A stretch of 64,000 bases of DNA from Aspidapion aeneum (GCA_963576565.1 OY755042.1:109669314-109733313); one strand, 5' to 3'; shown: positions 1 through 10,123, counted from the first letter of the stretch. Notes: generated from the sequence alone by a model not told the origin. Made by a program: numbers and translations.

Positions 1-298
1 TTAATGTGAAACAGAAATTGTTTGATTATAAATTAGAATTCAATTAATCTAAGGCACCGTTTTCTCTGGAAGCAAAATATTACTTATATGAAGACAATTT
101 GCTTTGTTACAAAACGGAATATACTGAAACAAAACAATTAAAGAAGAAAAATAAAGTCTGATTTCAAGATTAAACGTTGCATTGAACTAAAAAGAAATAT
201 TTTAATTCAAAACAAATTGTTTTAAGGTAAAACAATTTATTCAAGAAAAGAACGTGTTTTCATTGTAGACAAAATTTTTTCCCTTGTAATTGTTTTTT
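1..298 (+). repeat. MITE family C, copy 1 (cut by window edge)
   Basis: This is the 3' part of a ~410-bp element seen again at 1154-1587 and, inverted, at 3621-4030. Shared blocks include AATGTGAAACAGAAATTG, CTAAGGCACCGTTTTCTCT and AAGAACGTGTTTTCATTGTA. The right terminus (TTTTTTCCCTTGTA) is a decayed form of TTTTTACCGTGTA. The left end lies outside the window. It has no coding capacity. Confidence 0.75.
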
Positions 299-367
299 TT
301 TTAGTTTCTGCATGCGAAAAATTAGTTTTTCTGTACTTGTTAGGAAAATAGTTATTGCGCCTAACAA
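299..367. repeat. Fragment with TTGTTAGGAAAATAGTTATT motif
   Basis: A short stretch with a CTGTACTTGTTAGGAAAATAG block. Close versions occur at about 2000-2035 and 2250-2275 (ends of the inverted repeat 1695-2533) and at 60615-60645. It is probably an end fragment of that repeat family. Confidence 0.4.
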
Positions 368-850
368 AGGTTCCTAGCCCGTGTAGCCATGACTACAGAA
401 GCTCGCAAAGAAGGTATTGATGATTTCTTTTTTCAGATAACGCCGAAATTGTGTTATTATCTTATCTTATCTATCTTAGCAATATCGGCGTGAGGTCTGT
501 TTTTGTGTGTGTATGTATATCTGCCGTAAGACAATAGCTCCTAAACCGCTAAACCGATTTTCATTAAATTTTCAGGTAAAATTGTGTTTGAAATCCATTA
601 ATGCCAATGACAGTTTTTGACTATTAAAAACTTGAAAATATGTTCTAACGGAGCATCGCATTAATATGTGGTTGTCGGGATATAGTAGAACATATTTTTC
701 TCCATAATTTGTGTTTCTTACTAAAAACTTCGTTGGAGCGTCTGTTTCTCAGATATTTACAAAAAACTGTTTTCAAAGCTGATATTGTATGGAGTTCATT
801 TGAAGTGTCTAATAGGGTAGAAAGGTATCAGATTCGTCTTGAATTCATTT
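368..850 (+). repeat. Dispersed repeat family A, copy 1
   Basis: Diverged copy of a ~500-bp non-coding repeat whose better copy is at 36459-36975. Order of landmarks: CCTAGCCCG near the left end, ATAACGCCGAAA, a TG-rich microsatellite, AGCTCCTAAACCGCT, ACCGATTTTCATTAAATTTT, a GAGCATCGCATTAATATG block, then TTTACAAAAAACTGTTTTCA and AAGTGTCTAATAGG at the right end. Its reading frames are not conserved between copies. Other copies: 12982-13505, 28092-28400, 31185-31609, 59671-59912, 63510-64000. Confidence 0.8.
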
Positions 851-1153
851 GCCTATTTATTAAAGATGTTGACCTTTTGTTGAATTTTTATTTTATTATT
901 TTAAAATTACCACCATACCATACCTTTATAAACTTTTTCTAATGGATTTCACTGAAGGTGTATAATAGTAGAATCAATTTAAAAATAATTTAAGCTACAC
1001 CTTACTAAAGACCTTTTCAAACCCAAGCCTATTATTTATTGTATTAAAATTAACAATAACCTATTCCAATAAATGTATAGGTTTTGTTAAAAATATTTAA
1101 CCTTAATTTTCAGCGGCGTGCATACAATGTAGGTGGAAAGGAGTTGCCTACCC
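851..1153. other. No gene seen
   Basis: AT-rich spacer. Neither strand has a frame with protein-like composition, and no internal repeat was recognised. Confidence 0.6.
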
Positions 1154-1587
1154 TACACGGTAAAAAAATTGTCTTAGATCAAAGCAAATTGCTTTGAAGT
1201 AAAATAATTTGTGAATAGGAATTCACCAACAGAATCTTTTCTTGATATAGATAGCACTTTTATTTTAATGTGAAACAGCCGTCGTGGTGTAGTGGTAGCA
1301 ATGTTTGTCTCCCACACCGGCGGTCCGGGTTCGATTCCTGGCTAGGTACTTGGTTGTTTGTGTTTGTTAAAAAATGCTTTAACTCTGCTCAAACTTTGCG
1401 AAATTGGGCGATTGATCCTGATTGGATAGAAAGTCCCAGTATAAATAAAAAAAAAAATTAAAAAAAATAATGTGAAACAGAAATTGTTTAATTATAAATT
1501 GGAACTGAATTAATCTAAGGCACCGTTTTCTTATTATTTAAGAAAAGAACGTGTTTTCATTGTAGAGGAAATATTTTTTACCATGTA
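1154..1587 (+). repeat. MITE family C, copy 2, split by a SINE
   Basis: Ends are TACACGGTAAAAAAATT on the left and TTTTTTACCATGTA on the right, an imperfect terminal inverted repeat with TA at both outer edges, as expected for a TA-target MITE. Compared with the copy at 3621-4030 it lacks an internal stretch of about 150 bp. A SINE lies at 1279-1467. Confidence 0.75.
1266..1480 (+). mobile_element. tRNA-derived SINE with 13-bp target duplication
   Basis: The SINE body is 1279-1467. Its head resembles a tRNA: an A-box-like TGGTGTAGTGG at 1285-1295 and a perfect B-box GGTTCGATTCC at 1328-1338, the internal RNA polymerase III promoter. A ~115-bp tRNA-unrelated part follows and ends in an A-rich tail. 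TAATGTGAAACAG occurs at 1266-1278 and again at 1468-1480. The uninterrupted sequence of this site is present in sister MITE copies, so the insertion edges are exact. The acceptor stem does not pair well, so this is a retroposed derivative and not a tRNA gene. Confidence 0.88.
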
Positions 1588-1694
1588 GATAAAACTTACA
1601 ACATAACATTAATTGCATGGACTGCGTTATCGCGCATGTTCCTAATAGGTGCTCCATATGACTTTTTTGAAGGTGTGATTTATTTTATTTTACC
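1588..1694. other. Spacer
   Basis: AT-rich spacer between MITE copy 2 and the next inverted repeat. No gene or recognised repeat. Confidence 0.5.
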
Positions 1695-2533
1695 AACTCG
1701 CGTGCGGTAAAGTAATTACTTTACCGCACACTGTGCGGTAAAGTTACTTTACCGCACGCGCACCACTTAGAAACCTTAGCAACGCATCAATAAGACAGCT
1801 TCAATATTTGTTTACATTTCAATTCCATCTAATTTGACATGTTAATTTATAAATTACATTCAAGTTTTTGAAAAAAAAAAGGTACTCATAGGTAAAATAT
1901 TGTACCTAACACATGCGGAAAGTGTCTTTACCACCCTTGACGGCTTGACCGAACTCCCCTCCGCGTCGTTCGGCCAACTGCCGTCGCGTGCGGTAAAGTA
2001 TCACTTTCCGCATTTGTTAGGTAAATAACTATATCGCTAATGTTATGGCATGGTGGTTCTACGGGGGGTGGAAAAGGGGTCATTACCTCCCCTCAGAACC
2101 CGAAAAAATATGTAAAATATAAGGGCGGCTAACTACTACAGGTAAGTTACAGTCTAAATATTTTTATATTTTTGTTGACTTGCTTTATCAAAAAAGAACT
2201 CACTGTAAATATCACCTACGACCGTAGGGTAAGAAAATAGTTATTTATAAGAAAATAGTTATTTACCTAACAATTGCGGAAAGTAATACTTTACCGCACG
2301 CGACGGCAGTTGGCCGAACGGCGCGGAGCGGACTTCGGTCAAGCCGTCAAGGGCGGTAAAGACACTTGTCGCTTGTGTTAGGTACAATATTTTACCTATG
2401 AATGAAATTGAATGTAATTTATAAATAAACATGTCAAATTAGATGGTACTGAAATGTAAACAAATATTGAAGCTGTCTTATTGACGCTTTACTAAGATTT
2501 CTAAGTGGTGCGTGTGCGGTAATAGTTATTTAA
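1695..2533. repeat. Long inverted-repeat (foldback) element with GCGGTAAAGT palindromes
   Basis: Arms at about 1755-2040 and 2250-2520 are reverse complements. Landmarks are GCACCACTTAG, CATGTTAATTTATAAATTAC, GACGGCTTGACC and GGCCAACTGCCGTCGCGTGC. The outer left end repeats GTGCGGTAAAGT and its complement as a local palindrome (1690-1760). The same box recurs at 1990 and 2285 next to TTGTTAGGTAAATAACTA. The loop is about 2040-2250. No protein frame was found. Confidence 0.8.
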
Positions 2534-2541
2534 ACAGCAAG

Positions 2542-2975
2542 GTTTGAAAACGACTCTTTGCACACGATCGAGACAGTTTGCTACAAGTCGAGGGAGTGTG
2601 CAAAGAGGTTTTCAAACGAGTTTTTTACAATATTTTTTATACGACTGCTAATAAAGAAAGAAAAATCAAATTTTAATTTAACTTGTTTTTATTTCCGACA
2701 TTTTTACAACAAAACTTAAAAAATTTTTTGACGTATCTAATCAACAAAACATACGAGCAGTGACGGTTGCTACGGAACTAAGCCAACTTATATTGATGGG
2801 TGACAACAACAAAAATCACAATGACGGGAGACCCGTATGCAGAAATGACATAGGCGTGCGCAAAAATGACATAAGCGTGTGCAAAACGTTTTGCACACAG
2901 CGTGCGCAAAATGCCATTTTCAGATCGTGTTCTCCGTGCGCAAAACCCCCTTTTACAAGACAGTCGTATAAAAAG
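2542..2975. repeat. Hairpin repeat rich in TTTGCACAC / GTGCGCAAAA
   Basis: A 22-bp arm at 2542-2565 (GTTTGAAAACGACTCTTTGC...) pairs with 2596-2617. Further out, GTGCGCAAAA-type words recur at 2855-2945, and ATACGACTG near 2640 pairs with CAGTCGTAT near 2962. This looks like a decayed palindromic element. An open frame spans 2760-3068, but it overlaps these repeats and has no recognisable domain. Confidence 0.55.
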
Positions 2976-3140
2976 AAATTAACGCTTTTACAAACAAAAC
3001 TGTTTCCAGAACTTAGGTGTCAAAATGAGGGCTTAGGTATAAAATCAAAATACAATATTTTGATTTAAACAAATTACAGCGTGTTAGGGATATAAAAAGA
3101 TAAGTTTTTACAAATTTTTGGAAAAACGAAGAAAACTAAA

Positions 3141-3240
3141 GGTCACCCCCATTTTACCCTAATAACTCGGATCGAGTCTAATTTATTTTTCCTGTTGGCT
3201 GCGATGTATTTTCTTTCATTTCAGATAGTCTTCATGCTGT
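3141..3240 (+). repeat. Dispersed repeat pair with 38748-38850
   Basis: CTCGGATCGAGTCTAATTTA followed by ATTTTT and a TCATGCTGTTAT block reappears in the same orientation at 38748-38850. It is a short dispersed repeat of unknown class. Confidence 0.6.
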
Positions 3241-3620
3241 TATACATTTTTGCCTTTTATAAAGGTATCTGCATAGTTGCACTTTTCAATTTTAAAAATT
3301 GACATGAGATATCTGTTTGTATGTAGTAAGTGTGTTTTCAATACTAATAGGTTTCCAGTCGACTGCGTTATTGAATTTTCCTTACAAGGCAAAATATAAT
3401 AATATGTCGAACGCACAGGTGATTTGCACACTCCCATTTTATTTAAATCATAATAAAATATTATCATAAATAATCACAATACAATAATTTATTGCTATAA
3501 TCTATATAGAATTATTAAATTTGTTTTTAAAACCCAAACGCTGAAGTTGATGGATTAAATGAGGTTATTAGATCAACCAGCTTCTATTTGGACGTAGCGC
3601 TGAGGAAAGGCTCAGCTCTT
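3241..3620. other. No gene seen
   Basis: AT-rich spacer. A minus-strand open frame of 75 codons has low-complexity, non-domain composition and was not accepted. Confidence 0.5.
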
Positions 3621-4030
3621 TACACGGTAAAAAAATTTTCTACAATGAAAACACGTTCTTTTCTTGAATAAATTGTTTTACCTTAAAACAATTTGTTTTG
3701 GATTAAAAAAAAATTTTTTAGTTCAACGCAGCCTTTAATCTTGAAATGAGACTTTATTTTTTTCTTTAATTGTTTTCTTTCAGTACACTCCGTTTTGTAA
3801 CAAAGCAAATTGTCTTCATATAAGTAATATTTTGCTTCCAGAGAAAACGGTGCCTTAGATTAATTCAGTTCCAATTTATATTAAAATAATTTCTGTTTCA
3901 CATTAAAATAAAGAGGCAAGACATTTTTTGTGCTATATCAAGAAAATATTATCTTTGTGAATAGGAAATCACAAATTATTTTACTTCAAAGCAATTTGAT
4001 TTAATCCACGACAATTTTTTTTACCGTGTA
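3621..4030 (-). repeat. MITE family C, copy 3
   Basis: Full-length inverted copy of the family at 1154-1587. Left terminus TACACGGTAAAAAAATTTTC, right terminus AATTTTTTTTACCGTGTA, with TA at the outer edges. It is not interrupted by the SINE and so supplies the empty-site sequence for 1266-1480. Confidence 0.82.
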
Positions 4031-5280
4031 CAAATCAGTACAGCACGCGTTGCAAGGGAAGGGTTTCGAAAAGATGGCGTCAATTGCCAAGGCCTTTAAC
4101 ATTTCTCCTTTACTTTTCGGTGCAAAATAACTTCGACTACATTTTGTTATAGGTAGTCGAAATTTGAATATACCTACCAGCCTAATGTAATTTAACCGAT
4201 GCATATACTTAGACAAAATTTTAGGAAGAATTTTTTTAAATAATTGTTTTTTGGAATTATCTAATTTTTTTTGTATTTTTTTTTTAAATTATAGCTCCTG
4301 TTTCGTCTTTTTTGAAATCGGTATTAGCCTAACGTTTGTGATCAATTGACCACGCTTAGGTTATACTTACTTTATGTTACCACCGATTTCGACCTTCCAA
4401 TAGGAGGACCAGGGAGATATAAGAAATCCCGCCTAAATATATTTATTGTTTACATCTTTTAATTTCATACTAACTCGTAGAACTGGCAACAAGGGCTCGC
4501 CCTCTTCTCAGCGTTACCTCTATTTGCTTAGTATTAATTACTAGACTCGATACTAGAGACGTCAAATGTATTTATGTAAAAAAATTAAAGGAGGGAGAAA
4601 GACGCACCTTCCGTCCTTCTTAATTTATAAGCGTCGGAAAATAAAAGTAGACGACTGTTGATAACACATATACCTGTGATGCCTGGGGTGAGGGAGCAAC
4701 TTGTTTGTCTATCTGTAGCATTGTTTGTCTATCTGTAGATTGATGTCACTCACCGCTGACTACTTAAATTATTTTAGTGATACGACACTAATGAAGATAT
4801 ATACGACACTGTGACTTTGATGGGTTTATATGTCATACATACAGGGTCTCTAGGTATCACTAAAGTAAAATTTCTCAAAATGGTTAACCACAAAAAGAAT
4901 GTGACATTTTTCATTAGCAAATGTGACATTACAACTATTATTTGTACATTAGACTTGGTCAAACTGGCAGTAAATTTTGTGTCGAATTTTCTGAAATGGA
5001 GTTAGTCCCACCCATCAAGGTAGCCGTTTTATGTGCTTCTGCAGGGACAGTAAGATTCATCAGTCTTTGTAGCTGCTAAATTAAGGGACGTTATCAAGTA
5101 CTTGGTTCGTATAATAGATTTGAGACGTACGTAGATGTAATCAAAAAATTCGCCCCACCCCGTTTCCATGGTAACGCGGGCCGCTTTCTAGCTTGCGACC
5201 AGAGAAGACCTAAGCGGCTAGCGATTATCGACTAGTACTTAATCGTGTCGGCAGTCGGAGAGGAACTTTATTCATGGTAT
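4031..5280. other. No gene seen; small direct repeat
   Basis: Unique-looking AT-rich DNA. A block containing TTGTTTGTCTATCTGTAG occurs twice in tandem near 4700-4740. No frame with a recognisable domain was found on either strand. Confidence 0.55.
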
Positions 5281-5580
5281 GCGTCGAGGCATTGAGTAAA
5301 TAACCCATATAGAGGAGTCACGGGCGAGCTTTACCATATTGAGGGGCAGATGGCGCTGAAATAAATTCGTCTGGTACGCAATATTCAGAGACAACTACTA
5401 TGATCTAATGGGATTTGTATGATAGGCATGAGCCTCGGAACTCGCACAAGTAACTAAATCTTACTAGCAGTCCCTGAATAATGCGTACCAGACGAATTTA
5501 TTTCAGCGCCATCTGCCCCTCAATATGGTAAAGCTCGCCGGTGGCTCCTCTATATGGATTATTTACTCAATGGTCGAGGC
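5281..5580. repeat. Palindromic MITE with ~100-bp arms
   Basis: Arm 5281-5380 is the near-perfect reverse complement of 5482-5580. The inner ~50 bp of each arm (AAATAAATTCGTCTGGTACG and GGCGCTGAAATAAATTCGTC) matches exactly. The ~100-bp loop is AT-neutral. It has no coding capacity, and a transcript would fold into one long hairpin. Confidence 0.9.
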
Positions 5581-5967
5581 GAAAGGAAAATTAATAGAAT
5601 ACGCAAAAATTTAATAAAAAATATTTTTTAATTAAAATTTTATTTTTTTCTATTTTTTTTTAGGGGGGAACAGGGGCGTGGCAATGCGGCCTGAAAAAGC
5701 AATTGTCCCTGATCAAAACATTAAAATGAATCGAATCGAATTCAAATCAAAATCATAAGAATGCAATGAGAGCTTGAAGCAAACGCCTACTGAGCATGCA
5801 AAGTGGCAGTTATCAAACAACAAAACGGGTCAGTTAAATTGAAAGATCGAAATTAAACGACCATTAACTGGCCAGTTGTTGAGTTGAAATGGCTTCATAA
5901 AAACTCGAGCTGCGGCTACCGTATATGCTTATATTGAGTTGTTTTTAAATCGAAAAATTCCAATAAA
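5581..5967. other. No gene seen
   Basis: A poly-T rich patch (5610-5665) followed by unique sequence. No protein-like frame. Confidence 0.5.
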
Positions 5968-6147
5968 TAATATAACATAACATAACTTAAAATAATACCC
6001 TGTATTATCTTAAGTTATGTAATAAGTAAAATTTTTAGTTTTACTTCGATAAGTCCCAACAACGACAACTCCGGTCAAATAAAAATATGAATTTTTAAAG
6101 AAAATAAACGTTACGTTATATTATCTTAAGTTATGTTATGTTATATT
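5968..6147. repeat. Short palindromic MITE
   Basis: ATATAACATAACATAACTTA at the left is mirrored by TAAGTTATGTTATGTTATAT at the right. The ~180-bp unit sits directly beside the next TIR repeat at 6152. Confidence 0.7.
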
Positions 6148-6302
6148 ATTATACAGGGTGTCTCTAAAAGGTCTGTACAAAATCTTAGCACATATTCCTG
6201 AGGTCAAAATAAGTCGATTTAATGCAAATTACCTTAGTCCAAAATTAAATTTTTAAATTAAAAAATTTCATGAGCGAAATTTTCGAAAAGCAACAAACCT
6301 GA

Positions 6303-8168
6303 ACAAAAATTATTGCGGCAATAGAGACCGTTAGTCTACCTCAACCCGAAGCTGCTGAGTTTGGCCATAAAGTAAGAACAACGTTGGACAGAAAGAAGCA
6401 ACAAAAGACAAACATCACCAGTCAAGAACAACGGGCAATCAAGAACCTGCAGGCTGACAAATCAATCAAGATTCTACCGGCCGACAAAGGAAACGCAACG
6501 GTGATCATGGATGTCGAGACTTACGATAAAAAGATCCAAGAAGTTCTGGAGAAAGGAGACTACAAGCAACTACCCAAAGACCCAACCACCACCATAGAAG
6601 GACGCATCTACAGGACTTTGAAGAAGTATGCTGAAAATATCCCGGACGCTGCTAGATCCCGCCTGACTCCACACCACAGTAAGGCACCACATTTTTATGG
6701 ATTACCAAAGATCCATAAGAAGGATATACCACTGCGACCAATTACCAGCTCCAGGGACTCACCGACCAGCACTTTGTCGAGGTTTTTGTTGGACATAATT
6801 CAACCACTACAGGGTAAGTCCGAATCTTTTGTCAAAAACTCGGAACATTTTGTGGAGGTTTTAAAAGGTATCGAATTAGAGCCCGGCGATAGATTTGTAA
6901 GTTTTGATGTAGAAAGTCTCTACACCAACGTGCCAATAAATGAGTCACTCAGTATCATTAAAAACAAATTACAAACTGATGATACACTTCACGAGAGAAC
7001 AACGCTATCGGTGGAGGGGGTGATGGATCTTTTGGAGCTCTGTCTCCGTAACTCTTACTTTCAAGTGAAAGATAAGTTTTACGCGCAAAATGATGGACTC
7101 CCAATGGGTTCATCTCTTTCGCCAGTGGTAGCAAACATCTACATGGAGTGGTTCGAGGGCCATGCGATCAACACAGCAAGAGTCAAACCAAAACTATGGC
7201 TACGATACATGGATGACACATTTATTATATGGCCGGAAAATGATGACGAACTACAAAATTTTCTACACCGTTTAAACGGTATTCGACCAACAATCAAGTG
7301 CACCATGGAAATTGAAAAAGATTCGGCCTTACCTTTTTTGGATGTTCTTGTCAAACGATTAGACAGAAACATTCAAACCACTGTATATAGGAAACCTACA
7401 CACACGGGACAGTACCTAAATTTTAAGTCTAATCATTCTGTTGCAACAAAACAAGGAGTTATAAGAAGTTTGTATTTAAGAGCCGTAAATATTTGTAGTA
7501 ATAATGAAGAATTAACCACAGAAATTAACAACATTAAAAAGGACTTACAACAGAATGGTTATTCCGAGAAATTAATAAACTCAACGATATTTAAAATTAA
7601 AAACAAACTAAATGTACCAAATTCTCAAAATAATAATCCGTTAGGTGTTATTAACATTCCATATGTTCAAGGGATTTCAGAAAACATAAGACGAATAGCT
7701 AAACACTATAATATAAAAACAGTATTTTCTTCGGGAAATACGATAAGAAGTTTTGTAACTAAAACAAAACCAGACAATCCCTCAAATAATAAGGAATGTA
7801 TTTACCAAATCCCGTGTGAGTGTGGTAAATCATATGTAGGTGAAACGAAACGCCCTCTTCAGGTTAGAGTAAATGAACATCTAAAAAGTACCGAATTAGG
7901 GGATATTGAAAAATCCGGTTTAGCAGATCATGCTTGGTCAAATGATCACAGGATTCAGTGGTCAGAAGCTAAAGTTTTACATAAGGAGTCGCATTGGCGA
8001 AAACGAAAGTTTATTGAAGCTGCGTATATAATGCAGAATAAAGAAGTTTTCAGTCAACCAAGCACGGACATACCAAACATATGGAAACCACTCCTTAAGG
8101 AAAACAGGCGTCTTAGGATTAAAAAAGGGGGCGGGCCGTCACACCTGACTGCACACCAAGTAGTATAA
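6303..8168 (+). CDS. Penelope-like element polyprotein: reverse transcriptase + GIY-YIG endonuclease (5'-truncated)
   Basis: The protein of a Penelope-like retroelement, which would reverse-transcribe its RNA at a nicked chromosomal site. The frame is open from just after a TGA at 6300 and has no ATG near its start; the 594 residues from 6384 are numbered here. An N-terminal block (LPADKGNATVIMD, ~31-43) is followed by GLPKIHK (106-112). RT motif A is FDVESLYTNVP (174-184), then LPMGSSLSP (239-247) and the catalytic YMDD (275-278). The C-terminus has the GIY-YIG nuclease typical of Penelope/Poseidon clades: CIYQIPCECGKSYVGETKR (472-490), an H-rich segment (515-522) and RKFIEAAYI (541-549). 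No frameshift or stop interrupts RT or nuclease. The missing start suggests 5' truncation or an upstream exon lost on insertion. Family assignment is secure; activity is not shown. Confidence 0.93.
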   Translation, partial: TKIIAAIETVSLPQPEAAEFGHKVRTTLDRKKQQKTNITSQEQRAIKNLQADKSIKILPADKGNATVIMDVETYDKKIQEVLEKGDYKQLPKDPTTTIEGRIYRTLKKYAENIPDAARSRLTPHHSKAPHFYGLPKIHKKDIPLRPITSSRDSPTSTLSRFLLDIIQPLQGKSESFVKNSEHFVEVLKGIELEPGDRFVSFDVESLYTNVPINESLSIIKNKLQTDDTLHERTTLSVEGVMDLLELCLRNSYFQVKDKFYAQNDGLPMGSSLSPVVANIYMEWFEGHAINTARVKPKLWLRYMDDTFIIWPENDDELQNFLHRLNGIRPTIKCTMEIEKDSALPFLDVLVKRLDRNIQTTVYRKPTHTGQYLNFKSNHSVATKQGVIRSLYLRAVNICSNNEELTTEINNIKKDLQQNGYSEKLINSTIFKIKNKLNVPNSQNNNPLGVINIPYVQGISENIRRIAKHYNIKTVFSSGNTIRSFVTKTKPDNPSNNKECIYQIPCECGKSYVGETKRPLQVRVNEHLKSTELGDIEKSGLADHAWSNDHRIQWSEAKVLHKESHWRKRKFIEAAYIMQNKEVFSQPSTDIPNIWKPLLKENRRLRIKKGGGPSHLTAHQVV

Positions 8169-8290
8169 GTAGTAGCCTAGAGACTAGATTGTTTAGTTCA
8201 CACTTGATAACGGTTAGAGATACTTACTAACCGAAACGTCGTGTTTTAAAATAAATAAAGACAATGGAAGTCCGAAATTTTATTTCTAAA
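8169..8290 (+). other. Penelope-like 3' tail with hammerhead-like motif
   Basis: After the TAA stop, CTTGATAACGGTTAG (8203-8217) and CTAACCGAAACGTC (8227-8240) form a stem followed by GAAAC. Degenerate hammerhead ribozyme remnants of the form CTGATGA-stem-GAAAC are established in Penelope-like elements. Here the first box reads TTGATAA, so cleavage activity is doubtful. AAATAAATAAAG at 8251-8262 could serve as a polyadenylation signal. Confidence 0.55.
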
Positions 8291-8319
8291 AATTTTTAGA
8301 GACACGCTGTACCGCAGAA

Positions 8320-8600
8320 AATGTTAGATTTTTTTATTTTGGTGTGGACTCCCAAAATTTAATTAGAATTTTATATTTTTCCGGTTTAACTTTTATTTTA
8401 TCATTCCATGCTAAATTTGAAAGCAAATATCTGAAAAACTAATCAATGGATTTTCGAAATTTTTACACGGTTCTAAAGATATTCAAGAGAGCTTTAAAAC
8501 AAGGTATCACTAGACGAAATCAATGCACTAGACCCACTTTCCCTATTCAAAATATAGTGGTAAAGTAGTCGAAGGGGGGCTCCAAAAAGTTTATATAACT
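8320..8600 (+). repeat. Dispersed repeat shared with 40800-41000
   Basis: AATTAGAATTTTATATTTTT, TTTATCATTCCATG and AAATATAGTGGTAAAGTA occur in the same order here and in the right half of the palindrome at 40319-41305. It is a detached fragment of that repeat. Confidence 0.75.
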
Positions 8601-9473
8601 GGGGGTCAACGCAGATCTGTTTTTAAGATATAGGATGTTTAAAGTTAGATGAGTGGGGGTAAAAGGGTTTTGCAAAACAAAAGAAAATCTGTTACAGTCA
8701 GCTGAATACTCAGCTAATTGTGATTCAAAAATGTGGTATTCCTTTTTTTGATAAAATGACAAGTTGAGGAGATACAGGCTGTCAAAATAACCTCCGAAAA
8801 CGTGTAAAAAATAATAAGTTTTAAAAAAAAATAATTTTTGCTTACTTATTCGTTTAAAAAATGTTAATAATATTTTATAATTATGTCTTGCTACAGACTT
8901 GTTTTTATTAACAAAAAATATCAAAAAAACATTGCGTTTAATATGGCATTTATAAAAGTTTATACCAAAAAAATAGTTTTTTTCTAAAAAAAAAATTGAT
9001 CGACTAATTTTTTACAAAATAATTTTTATTTGACTTTATTGTCCTTGTTCTAATACACGACTCTACCCAATTTCATATTTTTACTGCGATTTTTTAAAAA
9101 GTTATTATCAAAAAAGTTAAAAAAATTGCCAACTTTGATGCTCTGTATCTCGACAAAGAAAGATTTTTGACACATGCATTATGGGAACTTTTTTATCAGG
9201 CATGACCTCCTCTTTGGTTGGTGTATGGCCCCTAAATTATGGGACACCCTGTATAACTGATATTATTAAAAATTAATATCCGGAACCACTTTTTCAGATA
9301 ATATGTTCGCCATTATATTTCTCATGTGAAGTATCGTGCACGAGTGAGTCCAGTTGTTTGTTGTTTGTTTTATTTATTGTTAATAATAAACTTGACGTTA
9401 TTAATAACTTTTACTTTTCAACTTATATTTTAGCATCGATACAAGTACATAATTATGTATTTCATACACCCTG
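8601..9473. other. AT-rich spacer with a MITE end
   Basis: Very A/T-rich. GGGACACCCTGTA near 9241-9253 is a CAGGGTGTCCC-type terminus with no visible partner. A 125-codon minus-strand frame (8547-8924) is F/K/L-rich, crosses a dispersed repeat and was rejected as a gene. Confidence 0.5.
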
Positions 9474-9661
9474 TTTCCACCAATGCATGCCCACCCTGTT
9501 TCCACCAATGCATGGCCACCCTGTTTCCACCAATGCATGCCCATCCCGATTCAAAAAACGCATCACGTGATGGCTCATGGATTTGCACCGGTTTTAAATG
9601 CAGCGTCACCTGATGCGTTTTTTGAATCGGGGTGGGCATGCATTGGTGGAAACAGGGTGTA
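9474..9661. repeat. MITE family D, copy 1, with triplicated terminus
   Basis: The left end carries three tandem copies of a ~25-bp unit (CACCCTGTTTCCACCAATGC + ATGSC). The right end carries one, inverted (GCATTGGTGGAAACAGGGTG). The centre has CATCACGTGATG and TCACCTGATG. A second copy is at 57130-57272 with a single left unit. Confidence 0.85.
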
Positions 9662-9767
9662 ATTCTGTCTAGTAGTTCTAGTTAATTGTAAAAAAATCTT
9701 GCTTAACATGTAACATTTTACACAATCTCGAAAAAAAGTGTTGTTCTTCTGGATAAGCATTACATAA

Positions 9768-10097
9768 AAACATTTTATGTAAAAAAGCCAAGTCCGCGAA
9801 AATGGTATTCCGTAAAAAGAATTGAGATAAAAGTAAAGTCAAGTTCTCCAGTACAAATTTCAAAATTAAAGGTTCTTACTAAACTTGGCTATTACGGCTG
9901 CAAATGACTCTTAAGCACAGTGCTAAATTGAACATAAGAAGTTTGGGTGTAATAGCAAGTTTTAAAAAAATATTTCCAAACTAGTAAGAACCTTTCATTT
10001 TGAAATTTGTATTGGAGAACTTGACTTTACTTTTATCTTAATTCTTTTTACGGAATACCATTTTCGCGTACTTGACTTTTTTTACATGAAATGTATT
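9768..10097. repeat. Palindromic MITE, ~130-bp arms
   Basis: The left arm from TTTTATGTAAAAAAG (9772) through AAAGGTTCTTACTA is mirrored from TAGTAAGAACCTTTCA (9983) to TTTTTTTACATGAAATG. Arms include ATGGTATTCCGTAAAAAGAA and its complement. No coding capacity. Confidence 0.85.
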
Positions 10098-10123
10098 TTT
10101 ATGATTAAAATGTTACTAATGTA

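Larger units (their letters stand above)
6152..8311. repeat. TIR repeat (TACAGGGTGTCTCTAAAA) interrupted by a Penelope-like element
   Basis: The left end TACAGGGTGTCTCTAAAA (6152-6169) is mirrored at 8294-8311 with one mismatch. Between them lie about 130 bp of repeat-like DNA and the Penelope-like element. The simplest reading is a CAGGGTG-type MITE that received the retroelement. Chance capture of two separate MITE ends is possible. Confidence 0.6.

Noticed and set aside
1279..1350. tRNA gene
   Set aside because: B-box is perfect, but the acceptor stem does not pair, an A-rich tail follows, and 13-bp duplications flank it. It is a SINE.
8547..8924. 125-codon minus-strand frame
   Set aside because: K/F/L-rich, crosses a dispersed repeat shared with 40800-41000, and is not conserved there.
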